Shown: positions 17,879-27,121 of the stretch, one piece after another
Layout: every line of letters begins with the position of its first letter
Numbering within the stretch: position 1 is the stretch's first letter
Notes under the pieces: generated by a model
Seen by the model: only the letters and a program-made list of their open reading frames with translations
Database searches by the model: none
Told to the model about the DNA's origin: nothing
From: Sphingobacterium multivorum
Lineage (GTDB): Bacteria > Bacteroidota > Bacteroidia > Sphingobacteriales > Sphingobacteriaceae
NCBI RefSeq assembly: GCF_900457465.1
Contig: NZ_UAUU01000003.1
Span: 1 to 64,000, forward strand
DNA length: 64,000 bases
Direction: 5' to 3'
Program-made: the position numbers and the translations under genes

Positions 17879-18352
17879 TTAAGACGTAGTGGCCTTGTCT
17901 CGTAACGTTTTAATATATTCGTGAGCTTCGAGCTGTATACCAAGTTGTTTTTCGATGAGCAGGAGCAGATCATGGCTGATTTCCCAGTCTTCATGGTCAA
18001 CAACATCCTTATAGGTATGTGTAAAGGCATCTTCACCTTGCTCACAGCTGCATAGTAAACTCCTTTCATCATTTCCTGAAATGGCGGATTTTATCTCCAT
18101 CCAAATTCTGAATAGCTTGCCAATGATCATCGTTCCTCCGATTGAGTCGTCTTCCCGCGGAGCTAGGTAGGGTTTTAATTCTTCAATAAATACCTCGGAT
18201 TGGTTCATAAACTCAATAAAGGTGTTATTTAAATGTTCAAGATGGAGGCGTGTGGCTATTTCTACAGCTTTCTGATAGCCTGCAATCCGATCGTTGTTGA
18301 TCTGTATAAGGTCGCTGATTAATGTACGATCATTTATCGTATTGTTTTCCAT
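17879..18352 (-). CDS. PA2169/DUF2383 family four-helix-bundle protein
   Basis: 157 residues, all-helical, cytosolic. It shows the ferritin-like layout of the DUF2383 family: ISDLIQINNDRIAGYQKAVE, LNNTFIEFMNQSEVFIEELKPYL, IGGTMIIGKLFRIWMEIKSAISG, and CEQGEDAFTHTYKDV. Members are often stress- or starvation-induced; the biochemical role is not established. It is upstream of topoisomerase IB on the same strand. Confidence 0.8.
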   Translation of the reverse strand: MENNTINDRTLISDLIQINNDRIAGYQKAVEIATRLHLEHLNNTFIEFMNQSEVFIEELKPYLAPREDDSIGGTMIIGKLFRIWMEIKSAISGNDERSLLCSCEQGEDAFTHTYKDVVDHEDWEISHDLLLLIEKQLGIQLEAHEYIKTLRDKATTS

Positions 18353-18510
18353 TTAATGTCGGCTTTGTGAATTTCTATTTTTCACTTAAGAACGCCTCAA
18401 GTAGCCCTGCAGTTTTGTGAAAGAACAGGATAGGTATAATTTCATCCATGAAGGCGATTTTATGCTGCGTACCATCAGTAGATTGTTGCACGATAGCTGG
18501 AGCGAAACGC

Positions 18511-18548
18511 AAAAAAAAACGGCTGCTTTAAATTGCTAAAGCAGCCGT
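18511..18548 (-). terminator. rho-independent terminator after the small ORF at 18568
   Basis: A 12-bp stem (18519-18530 with 18537-18548, 6-nt loop) followed on the minus strand by a nine-T run (18511-18519). It lies 20 bases beyond the end of the 61-codon ORF, which supports that ORF being transcribed. Confidence 0.85.
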
Positions 18549-18567
18549 TGGACGGTAATTGCTATCT

Positions 18568-18753
18568 TTATTTTTTATTAAAAGAAGTTTTTTTACCTTT
18601 TTCCGTATCGACCTTAATCTGTTTCTTGTCTACTGATTCCGAAACTTCTGGTTGAACAATGGTTTTGCTATTTCCTTTTCTTATCGGACCGCCGCAGATA
18701 ATTAGCGCAATGACCATAGCTTGCTGATTATTTATTTTAACTCTTGATTTCAT
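18568..18753 (-). CDS. short Lys-rich protein, 61 aa, unknown
   Basis: MKSRVKINNQQAMVIALIIC begins a short hydrophobic stretch (residues 12-21) followed by a basic, polar tail rich in Lys, Ser and Glu. No family is recognised. Evidence for reality is positional: it ends just before a textbook terminator and lies immediately downstream of the sigma factor gene (18833) on the same strand, so it may be the second gene of that transcript. Confidence 0.45.
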   Translation of the reverse strand: MKSRVKINNQQAMVIALIICGGPIRKGNSKTIVQPEVSESVDKKQIKVDTEKGKKTSFNKK

Positions 18754-18832
18754 ATGTTTACCATTTAACGAATTGTTGTGATGTCGGTTAGCTGCTTCTA
18801 GATAGATAACCCTAGAACCACCTTTTTGTTTT

Positions 18833-19333
18833 TTATTTGAGCCTGTAAATTTTAAGTTGCTTTTGAAGTTTCTTTCTTGTCATGTGGATCCTGGTTTTTA
18901 TAGTGCCTTCGGGCATGTCAAAATAAGAGGCTATCTCATGATACTTGTATCCTTCGAGAAATAATTGAAACACTTGATAATTTTCTTCAGATAAACTGCA
19001 CATCGCTTTTTCAATATCATCCGCGATGAATTTATTGTCACTTTTATTTGTTTCTATTGTGTTGGTACTTTCGAGACCGATGTAGGTTTCGTGGATATCA
19101 TTCGTACGCTTCGCTTTGCGGTATTGATTGATGTATACATTTTTCATAATAACGTAAAGCCAAGACATTACTTGGGGGTGACGGATAAAATCATCGATCG
19201 ATTTTAATGCGCGGATAAGTGTTTCTTGAATCAAATCCTCTTTTTGATCAGGATCATTGGTGAATTTTCCCGCGAAATGTTTCAAAAGACTTCTTTTTTC
19301 TTCGACTAACAAATTTAAATTGGAATTGTTCAT
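18833..19333 (-). CDS. RNA polymerase sigma factor, ECF-like (paralogue of 5939-6445)
   Basis: 166 residues with region 2 (FTNDPDQKEDLIQETLIRAL; SWLYVIMKNVYINQYRKAKR) and region 4 (LSEENYQVFQLFLEGYKYHEIASYFDMPEGTIKTRIHMTRKKLQKQL). It aligns with the factor at 5939-6445 over the full length. No anti-sigma is adjacent. The shared 17-base element lies 46 bases upstream of its ATG. The DUF2383, topoisomerase IB and Ku genes downstream suggest a stress regulon, but this is only context. Confidence 0.9.
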   Translation of the reverse strand: MNNSNLNLLVEEKRSLLKHFAGKFTNDPDQKEDLIQETLIRALKSIDDFIRHPQVMSWLYVIMKNVYINQYRKAKRTNDIHETYIGLESTNTIETNKSDNKFIADDIEKAMCSLSEENYQVFQLFLEGYKYHEIASYFDMPEGTIKTRIHMTRKKLQKQLKIYRLK

Positions 19334-19730
19334 AGTACCTTTTGTTAAATTGATTGATGTGTATTCGATAAACAGAGGTACAATTAAAGTGCTAGTTTTG
19401 CGATTTAGAGGTCATCCAAACCTTGTTTAAACAGGTATATGGGAAAAATACGTAATGCTGAGTATCGTTGATTTTGTAGTAGAAACACTACAAAAAAAGC
19501 AGGATTAAACGTGTCGCAATAAAATTTACTGCCATGAATAGTTTTTTTTAATTGGGTATTTGTTCCTAAAAAAAATGTCTTTATTACGGGCATTACCTGT
19601 TTTAATGATTTATGCCAGTGTCCATTTTTTCAAGCAAGTTTTAAATTTCTTGTTTTTATCAGCTTTATTGAACTAATAAGCTTTGAATGTGGTTCTTATC
19701 GAAAAAGATTAACGCAAAATAAAATAGACC
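19334..19730. other. divergent intergenic region
   Basis: About 400 AT-rich bases between the sigma factor start and the lipoprotein start. It contains the 17-base element at 19379-19395. A 62-codon frame at 19405-19593 on the minus strand has no supporting feature, and I do not call it. Confidence 0.5.
19379..19395 (-). promoter_or_regulatory. shared upstream element of the two sigma factor genes (copy 2)
   Basis: The plus strand reads TACAATTAAAGTGCTAG, 16 of 17 bases identical to 6483-6499, and lies in the same relation to the paralogous sigma gene. It is a candidate promoter or operator recognised by one or both sigma factors. Confidence 0.5.
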
Positions 19731-19979
19731 ATGAAAAAGAGCAAAAGATTCACCTTAACTTTAGGAGCGATATTATGCGCTACACTATTCTTTTCGTGCC
19801 AAAACTCGACCAAAAATCAAACTGAAGGAAGCGGTCAGTCAGACAACATTGCACCTACTGATGCCGACGAAACCCGGTATAATTTAAGCGAACAGCAAAA
19901 AATGACCATGCAGAAAGATACGAGTTTAGCAGACACACTTAGGAAAGACAGTATCAATAATAGTAAATCAAAACCGTAA
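19731..19979 (+). CDS. small lipoprotein, 82 aa
   Basis: The signal peptide ends ATLFFSC (Cys about residue 23), followed by a short polar tail rich in Ser, Thr, Asp and Lys, likely disordered. No family is recognised. The gene is followed within 30 bases by a perfect bidirectional terminator. Confidence 0.65.
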   Translation: MKKSKRFTLTLGAILCATLFFSCQNSTKNQTEGSGQSDNIAPTDADETRYNLSEQQKMTMQKDTSLADTLRKDSINNSKSKP

Positions 19980-20009
19980 TCATCTCGTCGACCTATCAAT
20001 ATATCTGAT

Positions 20010-20040
20010 AAAAAACTCCCTTAATTAAGGGAGTTTTTTT
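20010..20040. terminator. bidirectional terminator between convergent genes
   Basis: A perfect 30-base palindrome (20010-20024 with 20025-20039) with A6 on one side and T7 on the other. The minus-strand stop codon (20021-20023) lies inside the stem. Confidence 0.85.
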
Positions 20041-20371
20041 GCTCTTTCTTTTGATCCGGATCAGCATCATAAATATTTTCTTCCGAATGGTCCGGTTGCT
20101 CTTTATGTTGATCCTCTTCCGTATTAATTTTTTCTTTATTACTACGATCGCGTTGTTCTTCTTCACTTGGATCTGGCCCCTCTGCATTTTCAGGATAGTA
20201 TAGGTCAGGAGTTACGTCTTCTTGTGAAGGGACTTGAGGCTGCTGACGTACAGAAGTGCCATCGTCGGTACTTGGATCGTTGTCTAAAGGGTCTATTTCG
20301 TTCATGTACATGGAGTTTCTCCAATATGAATGTGAAATAGAATCACCAAATTGAATTGCTGTATTCATCAT
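20021..20371 (-). CDS. acidic, probably disordered protein, 116 aa
   Basis: The N-terminal 25 residues contain aromatic SHSYWRNSMYMNE. The remainder is dominated by Asp, Glu, Gln, Pro and Ser (DPSTDDGTS, EGPDPSEEEQRDRSNKEKI) with no predicted fold. The architecture matches the protein at 11321-11620, including the DGTS(A/V)R motif seen in both. The stop codon falls inside the shared terminator. The function is unknown; such proteins are often stress- or hydration-related, but nothing here proves it. Confidence 0.55.
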   Translation of the reverse strand: MMNTAIQFGDSISHSYWRNSMYMNEIDPLDNDPSTDDGTSVRQQPQVPSQEDVTPDLYYPENAEGPDPSEEEQRDRSNKEKINTEEDQHKEQPDHSEENIYDADPDQKKEQKNSLN

Positions 20372-20512
20372 CTTTTTAATAGAGAACAGTAATTAAAACT
20401 GAATGGTTGTTTTTTTTTATTAAAGGTGATACCTATATTTTAATGATAAATTTAAAACTTTTCATTTATTGACCTTGTTATTAAATTAAAGTAATTTAGA
20501 ACATACATATAT

Positions 20513-21091
20513 ATGAAAAAATCGACACTTCTTTTATTAATAACAGCAGGTATTGGGTATCAGGCCCATGCGCAGAAAATTGAGACCACGCCACAGATGT
20601 CATCGGAGGTAGGCATCGAACCTATAAAGCAAGGAAACTGGATGGTCGGTGGATCGATCGGTAATCTAGGCTACAGCTTTGAAGCAAAATCGTTTAACAT
20701 TGCACTTCAACCGAGAGCGGGCTATTTTGTTTCGGATGGTTTGGCCATCGGAGCGCAAGCCAACTTAGGTTTGGCCACAGTAAAGGATGCTGATAATGAA
20801 TGGACATATGGGGTTGCACCTTTTGTACGCTATTACTTCCCCAATGCAGGTTCAACTACAGGGAGATTCTTTGGGCAGGGAGACATCGGGATTTCGGGTA
20901 GCTCGAAAGGGAAAGATGTTGCGCTGGCCGTAGGAGCGAATGTGGGTTATGCACATTTTATTACCAGGACAGTGGCTTTGGAAGCCACCTTCGGTTATAA
21001 CTACAGTAAAGCCAATATCAATACGGGTAGTGGAGCGAGTGGATTGGGGGTAGGTTTGGGTTTTCAGATCTATCTGCCTGGCAAAAGATAG
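20513..21091 (+). CDS. outer-membrane beta-barrel protein (OmpW/OmpA-barrel type)
   Basis: 192 residues with a Sec signal peptide (AHAQ, about residue 20). The mature protein is a series of amphipathic strands ending in aromatic residues (GNWMVGGSIGNLGYSFEA, LQPRAGYFVSDGLAIGAQANLG, VAPFVRYYFP, VGYAHFITRTVALEATFGYNYS) and closes with a strand before the C-terminus, as in 8-stranded barrels. It is probably a small porin-like or structural protein. It is monocistronic with its own terminator. Confidence 0.8.
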   Translation: MKKSTLLLLITAGIGYQAHAQKIETTPQMSSEVGIEPIKQGNWMVGGSIGNLGYSFEAKSFNIALQPRAGYFVSDGLAIGAQANLGLATVKDADNEWTYGVAPFVRYYFPNAGSTTGRFFGQGDIGISGSSKGKDVALAVGANVGYAHFITRTVALEATFGYNYSKANINTGSGASGLGVGLGFQIYLPGKR

Positions 21092-21113
21092 ATTAATCTC
21101 GTACAGACTTAAT

Positions 21114-21157
21114 AAAAGCATGTTTTCAAACCATAATGGTGAAAACATGCTTTTTTA
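21114..21157 (+). terminator. terminator of the beta-barrel gene
   Basis: A long hairpin (21114-21127 with 21141-21154, plus an inner ACCAT/ATGGT) followed by T-rich sequence, just downstream of the stop codon. Confidence 0.85.
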
Positions 21158-21275
21158 TATAACGTGTTTATACTTGATACTGTGTATAAAAGACGCATTT
21201 TTGCTGGAATCAGCAAATGATGCAAACATTTAGACAATTACTGATGTTCCCTTTTTAAGAAAGGAGCAAATTACG

Positions 21276-21545
21276 ATGACTGGAACAAAAAATATTGGGT
21301 TGGTACTAAAAGATAAAATGGGGAAATGGTCTTCTTATGATATACCATTGCTTAAGGAATGTCATCTAAATAATAAACTGGTCAAAAGTAACGAGCAGGA
21401 AGGTATTTTTGTGGTGGGAAGCTTGGCAACAGGATTATATATTTTCTCATTGTATAAGAACCGTTTTATAGATTTAATGGGTAAACAAATTGGGGTGGAA
21501 GAAATCTGTGAGCATTTTGATCGATACAAACAGACCTTAATATAA
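21276..21545 (+). CDS. small protein of unknown function, 89 aa
   Basis: No signal peptide. The sequence is mixed alpha/beta with a mildly hydrophobic middle (GIFVVGSLATGLYIFSLY) and an acidic helix (EEICEHFDRYKQTLI). An AGAAAGGAG stretch about 8 bases upstream of the ATG is an unusually good ribosome-binding site for this group. A hairpin follows at 21576-21606. No family is recognised. Confidence 0.5.
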   Translation: MTGTKNIGLVLKDKMGKWSSYDIPLLKECHLNNKLVKSNEQEGIFVVGSLATGLYIFSLYKNRFIDLMGKQIGVEEICEHFDRYKQTLI

Positions 21546-21575
21546 GCACCGATAGCGCTTTCGAATGCTCAAACC

Positions 21576-21606
21576 GAAGGTGTTAACCTGACTTTTTAAC
21601 ACCTTC
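21576..21606. terminator. hairpin between convergent genes
   Basis: A 10-bp stem (21576-21585 with 21597-21606) between the ends of the 89-aa gene and the GH15 gene, probably terminating transcription in both directions. Confidence 0.7.
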
Positions 21607-21620
21607 ATGTTTGTTTTATG

Positions 21621-23427
21621 TTAATGAAAAATTGGTTTATCCAATTTTATCGCTAGGCGGTAAACAGCATTCATCAATCCAACGTGACTATAGGCTTGAG
21701 GGAAATTACCCCATTGGCTACCGTTATCTTCCGTAACATCTTCGCTGAAAAGACCTAAGTGATTGCTGTAGGTCAGCAAACGTTCGAGAATCTCTTTCGC
21801 TTCTTCCACACGCCCTACGCAGGCCAAGGCTTCTACATACCAAAATGCACAGACCAAGAACGTGGATTTGGGCCGGCCAAAATCATCTTGATGCTTATAC
21901 CGATAAAAAAGTCCATTTTCGCCTTTTAATTCTTTTTCCAGCATATCGAGGTGATGACGTGCACGGTCCGATTTTGGGTCAAGATAATCCATAACAATAA
22001 GCTGTAAGGTGCTTGCATCTAAATTTCGGCTGTCTAATGCGTTTTGATAGACTTTTCGCTCCTCGTCATAACAAGCTTCAATGTAAGCTTCTGCCTTTTT
22101 AGAAGAACATTCGCGCGATCCTCCATATCCTGATAACCATTTTGGCGTGCAATTAATAGGGCAGCTTTGCATCCAACCCATTGGAAAAGATTCGAATAGC
22201 AGTGATGGTTGGCAAAGTTCCGGAACTCCCAAATGCCGGCATCTTTTTCCTCGATTGTGGCTTCTATTTTTTCCAGAATAAAATTCACCCAGCCTAAGAC
22301 ATTTTTGTTTTCATGGATTTTAAAACGCTGATCAGTGAAAAGAGGCAACAATGCAATCATAGCCTGACCATAGACGTCATTTTGGATATGTTCAAACGCC
22401 TGGTTCCCGATTCGCACTGGACCGCTTTCCTGATATCCTTTTAGATAGGGTAAAATATGTTCCGTAAGCTCGGAATTGCCGAGAATACCGTACAATGGTT
22501 GAAGCCTTCCCGGATTACGATGTGTGATGCCGGCAATATAGTTTGCAAAGCTTTCCATTTCTTCAAATTGACCGATATGCGTCAGTGCCGTTAGCACATA
22601 GTAGCTATCCCGTACCCAGCAATAGCGGTAGTCCCAGTTTCTGCCAGAACCAGGGTACTCGGGCAAGCTTGTTGTTGAAGCTGCTATAATTGCTCCTGTG
22701 TCCTCATATTGATGGAGCTTTAGCACCAAAGCGGATCGAATAACTTCTGTTTGATAGATGTTGGGAATACTACATCTTTTAATCCATCGCTGCCAATAGC
22801 TAATTGTCTTATGGAGGAAATCTTCGCAGGTACCTGCGATAGCTGATTCGAAAGCAGCATCATAGGTCAATACAAGGTATTTATTCTCACTGATGATGGT
22901 CCAGCTCTCCTCTTGAAAGAAATGAGAAATGGGCAGATCCGTAGTAAGGCGAATTCGTTCCCCGATCTGGTCGTTACTATACAAGATATGATTGCTTCCA
23001 CGGGTTGGTTTAGTGCCAATCGGCCATAGTCGCCAGTAGGATGACACCTAACGTTTACACTGGGGCCCATATAAAGGTTCGATCTTCCGGACCAACATCA
23101 AAGTTTAAAATATCGTCCGAATTGTTCAAATCGAGGGGCAAAATCCGTAACGCGATAGGCATAGGACGCTGTATGGATTTCCGTGCAGAGCACGTTGGAG
23201 TTTTTGATGTAGTATTGCTTGGTTTCGACAATAGGTTCCTCTGAGCTGATCTCAAAGCGCCCGCCTTGCTGTTTGTCGAGCATACTGCCAAATACAAAGC
23301 TATCTTCGAAAGAGGGCCAGCACAGCCAAGATATATTGGTATCCATACCGACATGCGCAATATAGGAACAATTGCCAATGATTCCAGATTGATAGGTATG
23401 TCTTTTTTCCATTGTATTTTCGTTCAT
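21621..23427 (-). pseudogene. GH15 family hydrolase (glucoamylase/trehalase-like), several frameshifts
   Basis: Starts with the ATG at 23427, whose first base overlaps the stop of the upstream otsB-like frame. Pieces join to a near-complete GH15 protein: YQSGIIGNCSYIAHVG and DFAPRFEQFGRYFK; then (shift near 23100) MLVRKIEPLYGP; (shift near 23065) VNVRCHPTGDYG; (shift near 23020) TRGSNHILYSNDQIG, RNWDYRYCWVRDSYY (catalytic-region motif) and EIWEFR-like sequence; then (shift at the A5/T5 run 22096-22100) a clean C-terminus ending at 21621. GH15 enzymes next to ots genes can be trehalases or glucoamylases. At least four indels break it; see the finding on error versus decay. Confidence 0.8.
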
Positions 23428-25606
23428 TATTTTATGATAAGTTGATTCAAAAATTGAAGAACATCTTCTTGTTCATCCAGATAATATTTTGCCGCAGACT
23501 TATTGCTACCAACTTTAATACTTATCGTCGATTGAGGAAGATAACGGAATAGGTCTTCATCGGTAATGTCGTCGCCAATGGCCAACATAAAATCTGCTTT
23601 TATATGACCTGCAATTTCCAATGCTGCTTTACCTTTGTTAACTTCCGTATTTTTAACCTCAATGACCGCATTTCCGTCAAGTAACTGTAAGCCATAATCA
23701 TTCAGCATCGGGTTTAAAATCTCTTTTAATTCAGTGGCTTTAAGTTCGCCCAAGCCTAATTCTACTTTTCTATAATGCCAGGCCAACGAATAAGGCTTGA
23801 CTTCAATAAATGCGCCTGGAGTTTGGTCGGCCAATTTTTCCATCAATTTTTTTACTTCGGGCATCCAATGAAGTGCCAGTCCTTTTTTATATGACCAGTT
23901 GAAATTTGGGAAATTTGACCAAATGCCATGTTCGGCAACCAAATAGTAAGACCGACCGTCAAACCAAGACGATAAGCTTTCTTGCGAGCGCCGCTTATGA
24001 TGACCAAGGTATTAAGTGGGTCTGAAATAATATTATCCAAGAGGTTGTACAATAAGGTCGTCGGAGTTGCTTTTTGGGCGTGGTTCTGGAATTTGACCAA
24101 AGTGCCGTCATAATCCAGGAAAAAGAGCCTATTGCTGCTTTTACTGGTATCGTTCCGAATACTACTGAACACTTTATCTGAAATCCGCCTTGCCCATTCA
24201 TCACGCTGGATGCTTTGGTTTCAGCCAGGCGATTGGTAAATAGTTGCACCCAATGCTGTACATTAAACTTCTGTATAATCTGAATATTGGCATCGGTACG
24301 TTCCTGAACTTCTTCGGGCGGCATTTTAAGCGCTTGGTAAATACTGTCAGCAGTTTCCGTTCGATTATAGGGGTTGATAATCAAGGCGTCAACAAGTTCT
24401 TTGGAAGCGCCGCAAACTCACTTAAAATCAAACACCTTTTGATAACGTTTTACTGGCGATATATTCTTTACTGACAAGATTCATCCCATCGCGCGTCGAT
24501 GTAATCATGCAGATATCAGATGCAACATATAATCCAACCAGCTCCTCGAATGGAAGTGATTTGTAAAAATATAATACTGGCGTCCAGCTTAAATTTCCAT
24601 AAATGGAATTGATTTCACTCACCTTTCGGTTAATCTCGTCTTTCAGCTTCTTATATTGCGACACTTTATCCCTGGATGGCACGATAAGCATATATAAGAC
24701 AACTTTTGTATGCCATTCGGGGTATTTTTCAAGGAAGGTGAGAAAAGCACGTAATCGCTCTAATATCCCTTTGCTATAATCGAGCCTGTCGACCGATATA
24801 ATAATCTTCTGGTCGGGAAAGTGGCTTCGAAATTGGCTTGCAATGGATTGAATTTTTGGTTGATGGCTGACTTGGACGAATTTATCAAAATCAATGCCCA
24901 TCGGAAAGGATTCCACAAAGATATGGCGATCTTTATATTTCAGCTGATTATAACCAGATGATACATGCAGTATTTTTTTGCAGGCGTTTAGAAAGTTCTG
25001 GCTATCAGCGAACGTATGAAATCCGATGAGATCCGCACCCAATAAACCTTCGACCAATTCTTTACGTTGTGGAATGTTCATAAAGAGCTCTTCAGAAGGA
25101 AAGGGGATATGGTGAAAATAACCGATGTTGAGTGTTTGGTTTTCTGAACGCAGCAGTTGCGGGAGCAGCATAAGCTGATAATCCTGCACCCAGATAAAAT
25201 CCGAAAGTTGATCGATGGAAAGAGCGGCTTCACAAAATTTTTTATTCACTGTGACATACGTAGACCAATATTCGCGATCAAAATGAATGTAGCTCGGCTG
25301 ATAGTGACAGATAGGCCAGAGAACCTCATTGGAATAACCTTCGTAGAAATTGCGGATTTCATCTTTTGATAAGAAAACAGGAAGTAAGCTCATCGGTTTG
25401 AGAAGCTCAACAATCTTTTCTTTTTCCTCTTCATCTTTCGGAACGATTCCCGGCCAGCCAACCCAGAGTATTTCGTCGCTATCAAAAGCGGAGTTTAACC
25501 CAGTTGCAAGTCCACCCGCACTCGGCTTGATGATTAATTTTTCTTTTTTTCGTTCTATTTGTATCGGCAGTCTATTTGAAATTATTATTTTCTTCTTTTT
25601 CTTCAT
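23427..25606 (-). pseudogene. otsA: bifunctional trehalose-6-phosphate synthase/phosphatase (OtsA-OtsB fusion), several frameshifts
   Basis: The ATG at 25606 opens a 392-codon GT20 synthase domain: SNRLPIQIERK, SAGGLATGLNSAF, VGWPGI, WVQDYQLMLLPQLLR, DRLDYSKGILERLRAF, TSTRDGMNLVSKEYIA. Two one-base losses near 24433 and 24408 then interrupt LSEFAGASKEL; INPYNRTETADSIYQAL continues. A further shift near 24214 leads to a HAD-type phosphatase domain (RLFFLDYDGTLVKF, VIISGARKKAY) and another near 23970 to VAEHGIWS, KGKAALEIAGHIKADFMLAIGDDITDEDLF, ending at 23427. The product would make trehalose from UDP-glucose and glucose-6-phosphate. Domain order and motifs are intact apart from the indels. 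Confidence 0.85.
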
Positions 25607-25818
25607 AAGAATATTAGATCGATTTATTTGCAGTGTGGAAGAGTTATATTGACTATAACGATGGGCTTGTCATCCACTATCTGAACAACCTCGGCGAAGA
25701 ATAGTTTCGATAAATTCAAATTAGAAGGACGGTAGGAGCAGCTGTTGAAGAAAGAACAAGGTAGTTTATTGGAATAATGTTGGGAAATTTGGGCAGCGGT
25801 ACGGCCCAAATAGCAACA

Positions 25819-25848
25819 AAAAAGACCTCTATTTCTACAGGTCTTTTT
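25819..25848 (-). terminator. terminator after mtnN
   Basis: A stem of 10 bp (25819-25828 with 25839-25848) flanked by A and T runs, just beyond the end of the luxS-mtnN operon on the minus strand. Confidence 0.75.
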
Positions 25849-25862
25849 GTGATCTCATTAAC

Positions 25863-26504
25863 TTACGATATAGGGACAGCAGCAGCTTTTTCGTGATTCA
25901 ATTTTTTCATAAATTGATCGAGGATGTCTCCTAATCTCCCTGAAATTTCCCCTAAAATGCTTTCCCAATCTTTAACGGTACCATCACAATTGTCTGAAAC
26001 AATTTTAATGCTATGAAAGGTGAGATTTTTTTGAAAACAGAAATTCGCTAGGGCATAAGATTCCATATCAAATGCCAGAGGATTAAAATGTTTGATATCC
26101 TGATAAAAAGCCGTATTTACATTGATAAAACGATCCGATGTCAAGAGTGCATCTTCGTAACGAAATTCATCGCGTGAAATGGATTCCAAAATCCCTTGCC
26201 CTTTAAAAAACAAGGTGTTTTCCAGAAAAAAACCATCTGTATACGCGTCTCCTTGCGCATAGTATGCCGGATAAAGAACATGTCCTATCGGATGTCTTGT
26301 ACAGCCCACAGTGCCCACATTGAGAAGAACAGGATTGATCCCTAAAGCTTTGATGTCTTCATAAAGCGTAGCAACGGCTAGGAGAGCATTTACTTTACCT
26401 ACACCAATTTCGTAGACAAAAGTCGATTCACTGGTCGTATTAAAAGATAGCTCATTTTTATTTGCTACCAAGATAATCGTTTCAATATCTTTATTCAGGA
26501 TCAT
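25863..26504 (-). CDS. mtnN: 5'-methylthioadenosine/S-adenosylhomocysteine nucleosidase
   Basis: 213 residues of the PNP/UDP phosphorylase fold. YEIGVGKVNALLA and LNVGTVGC match the N-terminal pocket, AFDMESYALANFC holds the ribose-binding Met147-Glu148, and IVSDNCDG holds the catalytic Asp171. It cleaves adenine from MTA/SAH; SRH is then passed to LuxS, whose gene ends one base before this start. The pair is an operon for activated-methyl-cycle detoxification and AI-2 precursor formation. Confidence 0.88.
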   Translation of the reverse strand: MILNKDIETIILVANKNELSFNTTSESTFVYEIGVGKVNALLAVATLYEDIKALGINPVLLNVGTVGCTRHPIGHVLYPAYYAQGDAYTDGFFLENTLFFKGQGILESISRDEFRYEDALLTSDRFINVNTAFYQDIKHFNPLAFDMESYALANFCFQKNLTFHSIKIVSDNCDGTVKDWESILGEISGRLGDILDQFMKKLNHEKAAAVPIS

Positions 26505-27011
26505 TTAGTTTTCTTCAATATATGGATACTCAAAAGCCAATTCTCCGGCAGTTATCAGATTTAAGAAGTTAACACAAGCCTGCTTTGAGGTGGGAAAATC
26601 CATAAATGTGTAGTTTCCGCAGCTAATCGGGTTTTGGAAAGGTACTTCGTATCCTTCTGTAAGAATAGTCTCTAATACTTCTTTCATCAATTCCGCCACA
26701 TTCTGAGAAGTTTTCGCTGTTCCAGCCAATACAACATAAAATCCCGTGCAACAGCCCATTGGTCCAACATAAATAACCTCATCACCTAAGATGGTTCTAA
26801 TTTCTGTTGCAAAACAATGCTCTAAGGTATGCATGACTTCAGGCGATAGCATACGCTCAGGAGAATTCGGTCTGATCATGCGAATGTCGTAAGTTGTATA
26901 ACTTTCAACATTGCTGTTATTGGTGGTAGAAGCTTTAGCGTAGATCCCTTGTTTTAATTTGGTATGATCTACCGTAAAACTATTTACTTTTGCTTTTTCT
27001 TTTGTGTACAT
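26505..27011 (-). CDS. luxS: S-ribosylhomocysteine lyase (LuxS)
   Basis: 168 residues. The metal motif HTLEH (His61, Glu64, His65), the catalytic Cys in GPMGCCTGFY (Cys87) and the third ligand in ISCGNY (Cys131) are all present. It converts S-ribosylhomocysteine to homocysteine and DPD, the AI-2 precursor. A -7-like box lies about 70 bases upstream (27081-27088, minus strand). It is followed directly by mtnN. No AI-2 receptor gene is in the window. Confidence 0.95.
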   Translation of the reverse strand: MYTKEKAKVNSFTVDHTKLKQGIYAKASTTNNSNVESYTTYDIRMIRPNSPERMLSPEVMHTLEHCFATEIRTILGDEVIYVGPMGCCTGFYVVLAGTAKTSQNVAELMKEVLETILTEGYEVPFQNPISCGNYTFMDFPTSKQACVNFLNLITAGELAFEYPYIEEN

Positions 27012-27080
27012 CTTGTTCTGTTCAAAGCTGTAACGCTTGCGACGCTACAGGGGTTAAAAGTTGAATATCAAAAATTTCTA

Positions 27081-27088
27081 CAAAGATA
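27081..27088 (-). promoter_or_regulatory. bacteroidete -7 box upstream of luxS
   Basis: The minus strand reads TATCTTTG, matching TAnnTTTG. It predicts a start site near 27075 and a leader of about 64 nt to luxS. No clear -33 element is seen. Confidence 0.4.
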
Positions 27089-27121
27089 CTAGATTATTAT
27101 AGAAAAAGGACGATAAAACTA

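Noticed and set aside
19405..19593. 62-codon minus-strand ORF upstream of the sigma factor
   Set aside because: Lies in a promoter region, with no recognisable features.
23055..23378. Separate small genes in the 21.6-24.4 kb region
   Set aside because: These frames are shadows or fragments of the GH15 and OtsA-OtsB proteins split by indels.
25624..25809. 61-codon minus-strand ORF between mtnN and otsA
   Set aside because: No domain, low-complexity end, sits in an intergenic stretch with the otsA promoter.
27012..27121. SAM or SAH riboswitch before luxS
   Set aside because: The predicted leader of about 64 nt lacks the conserved cores of these riboswitches as far as I can see by eye.
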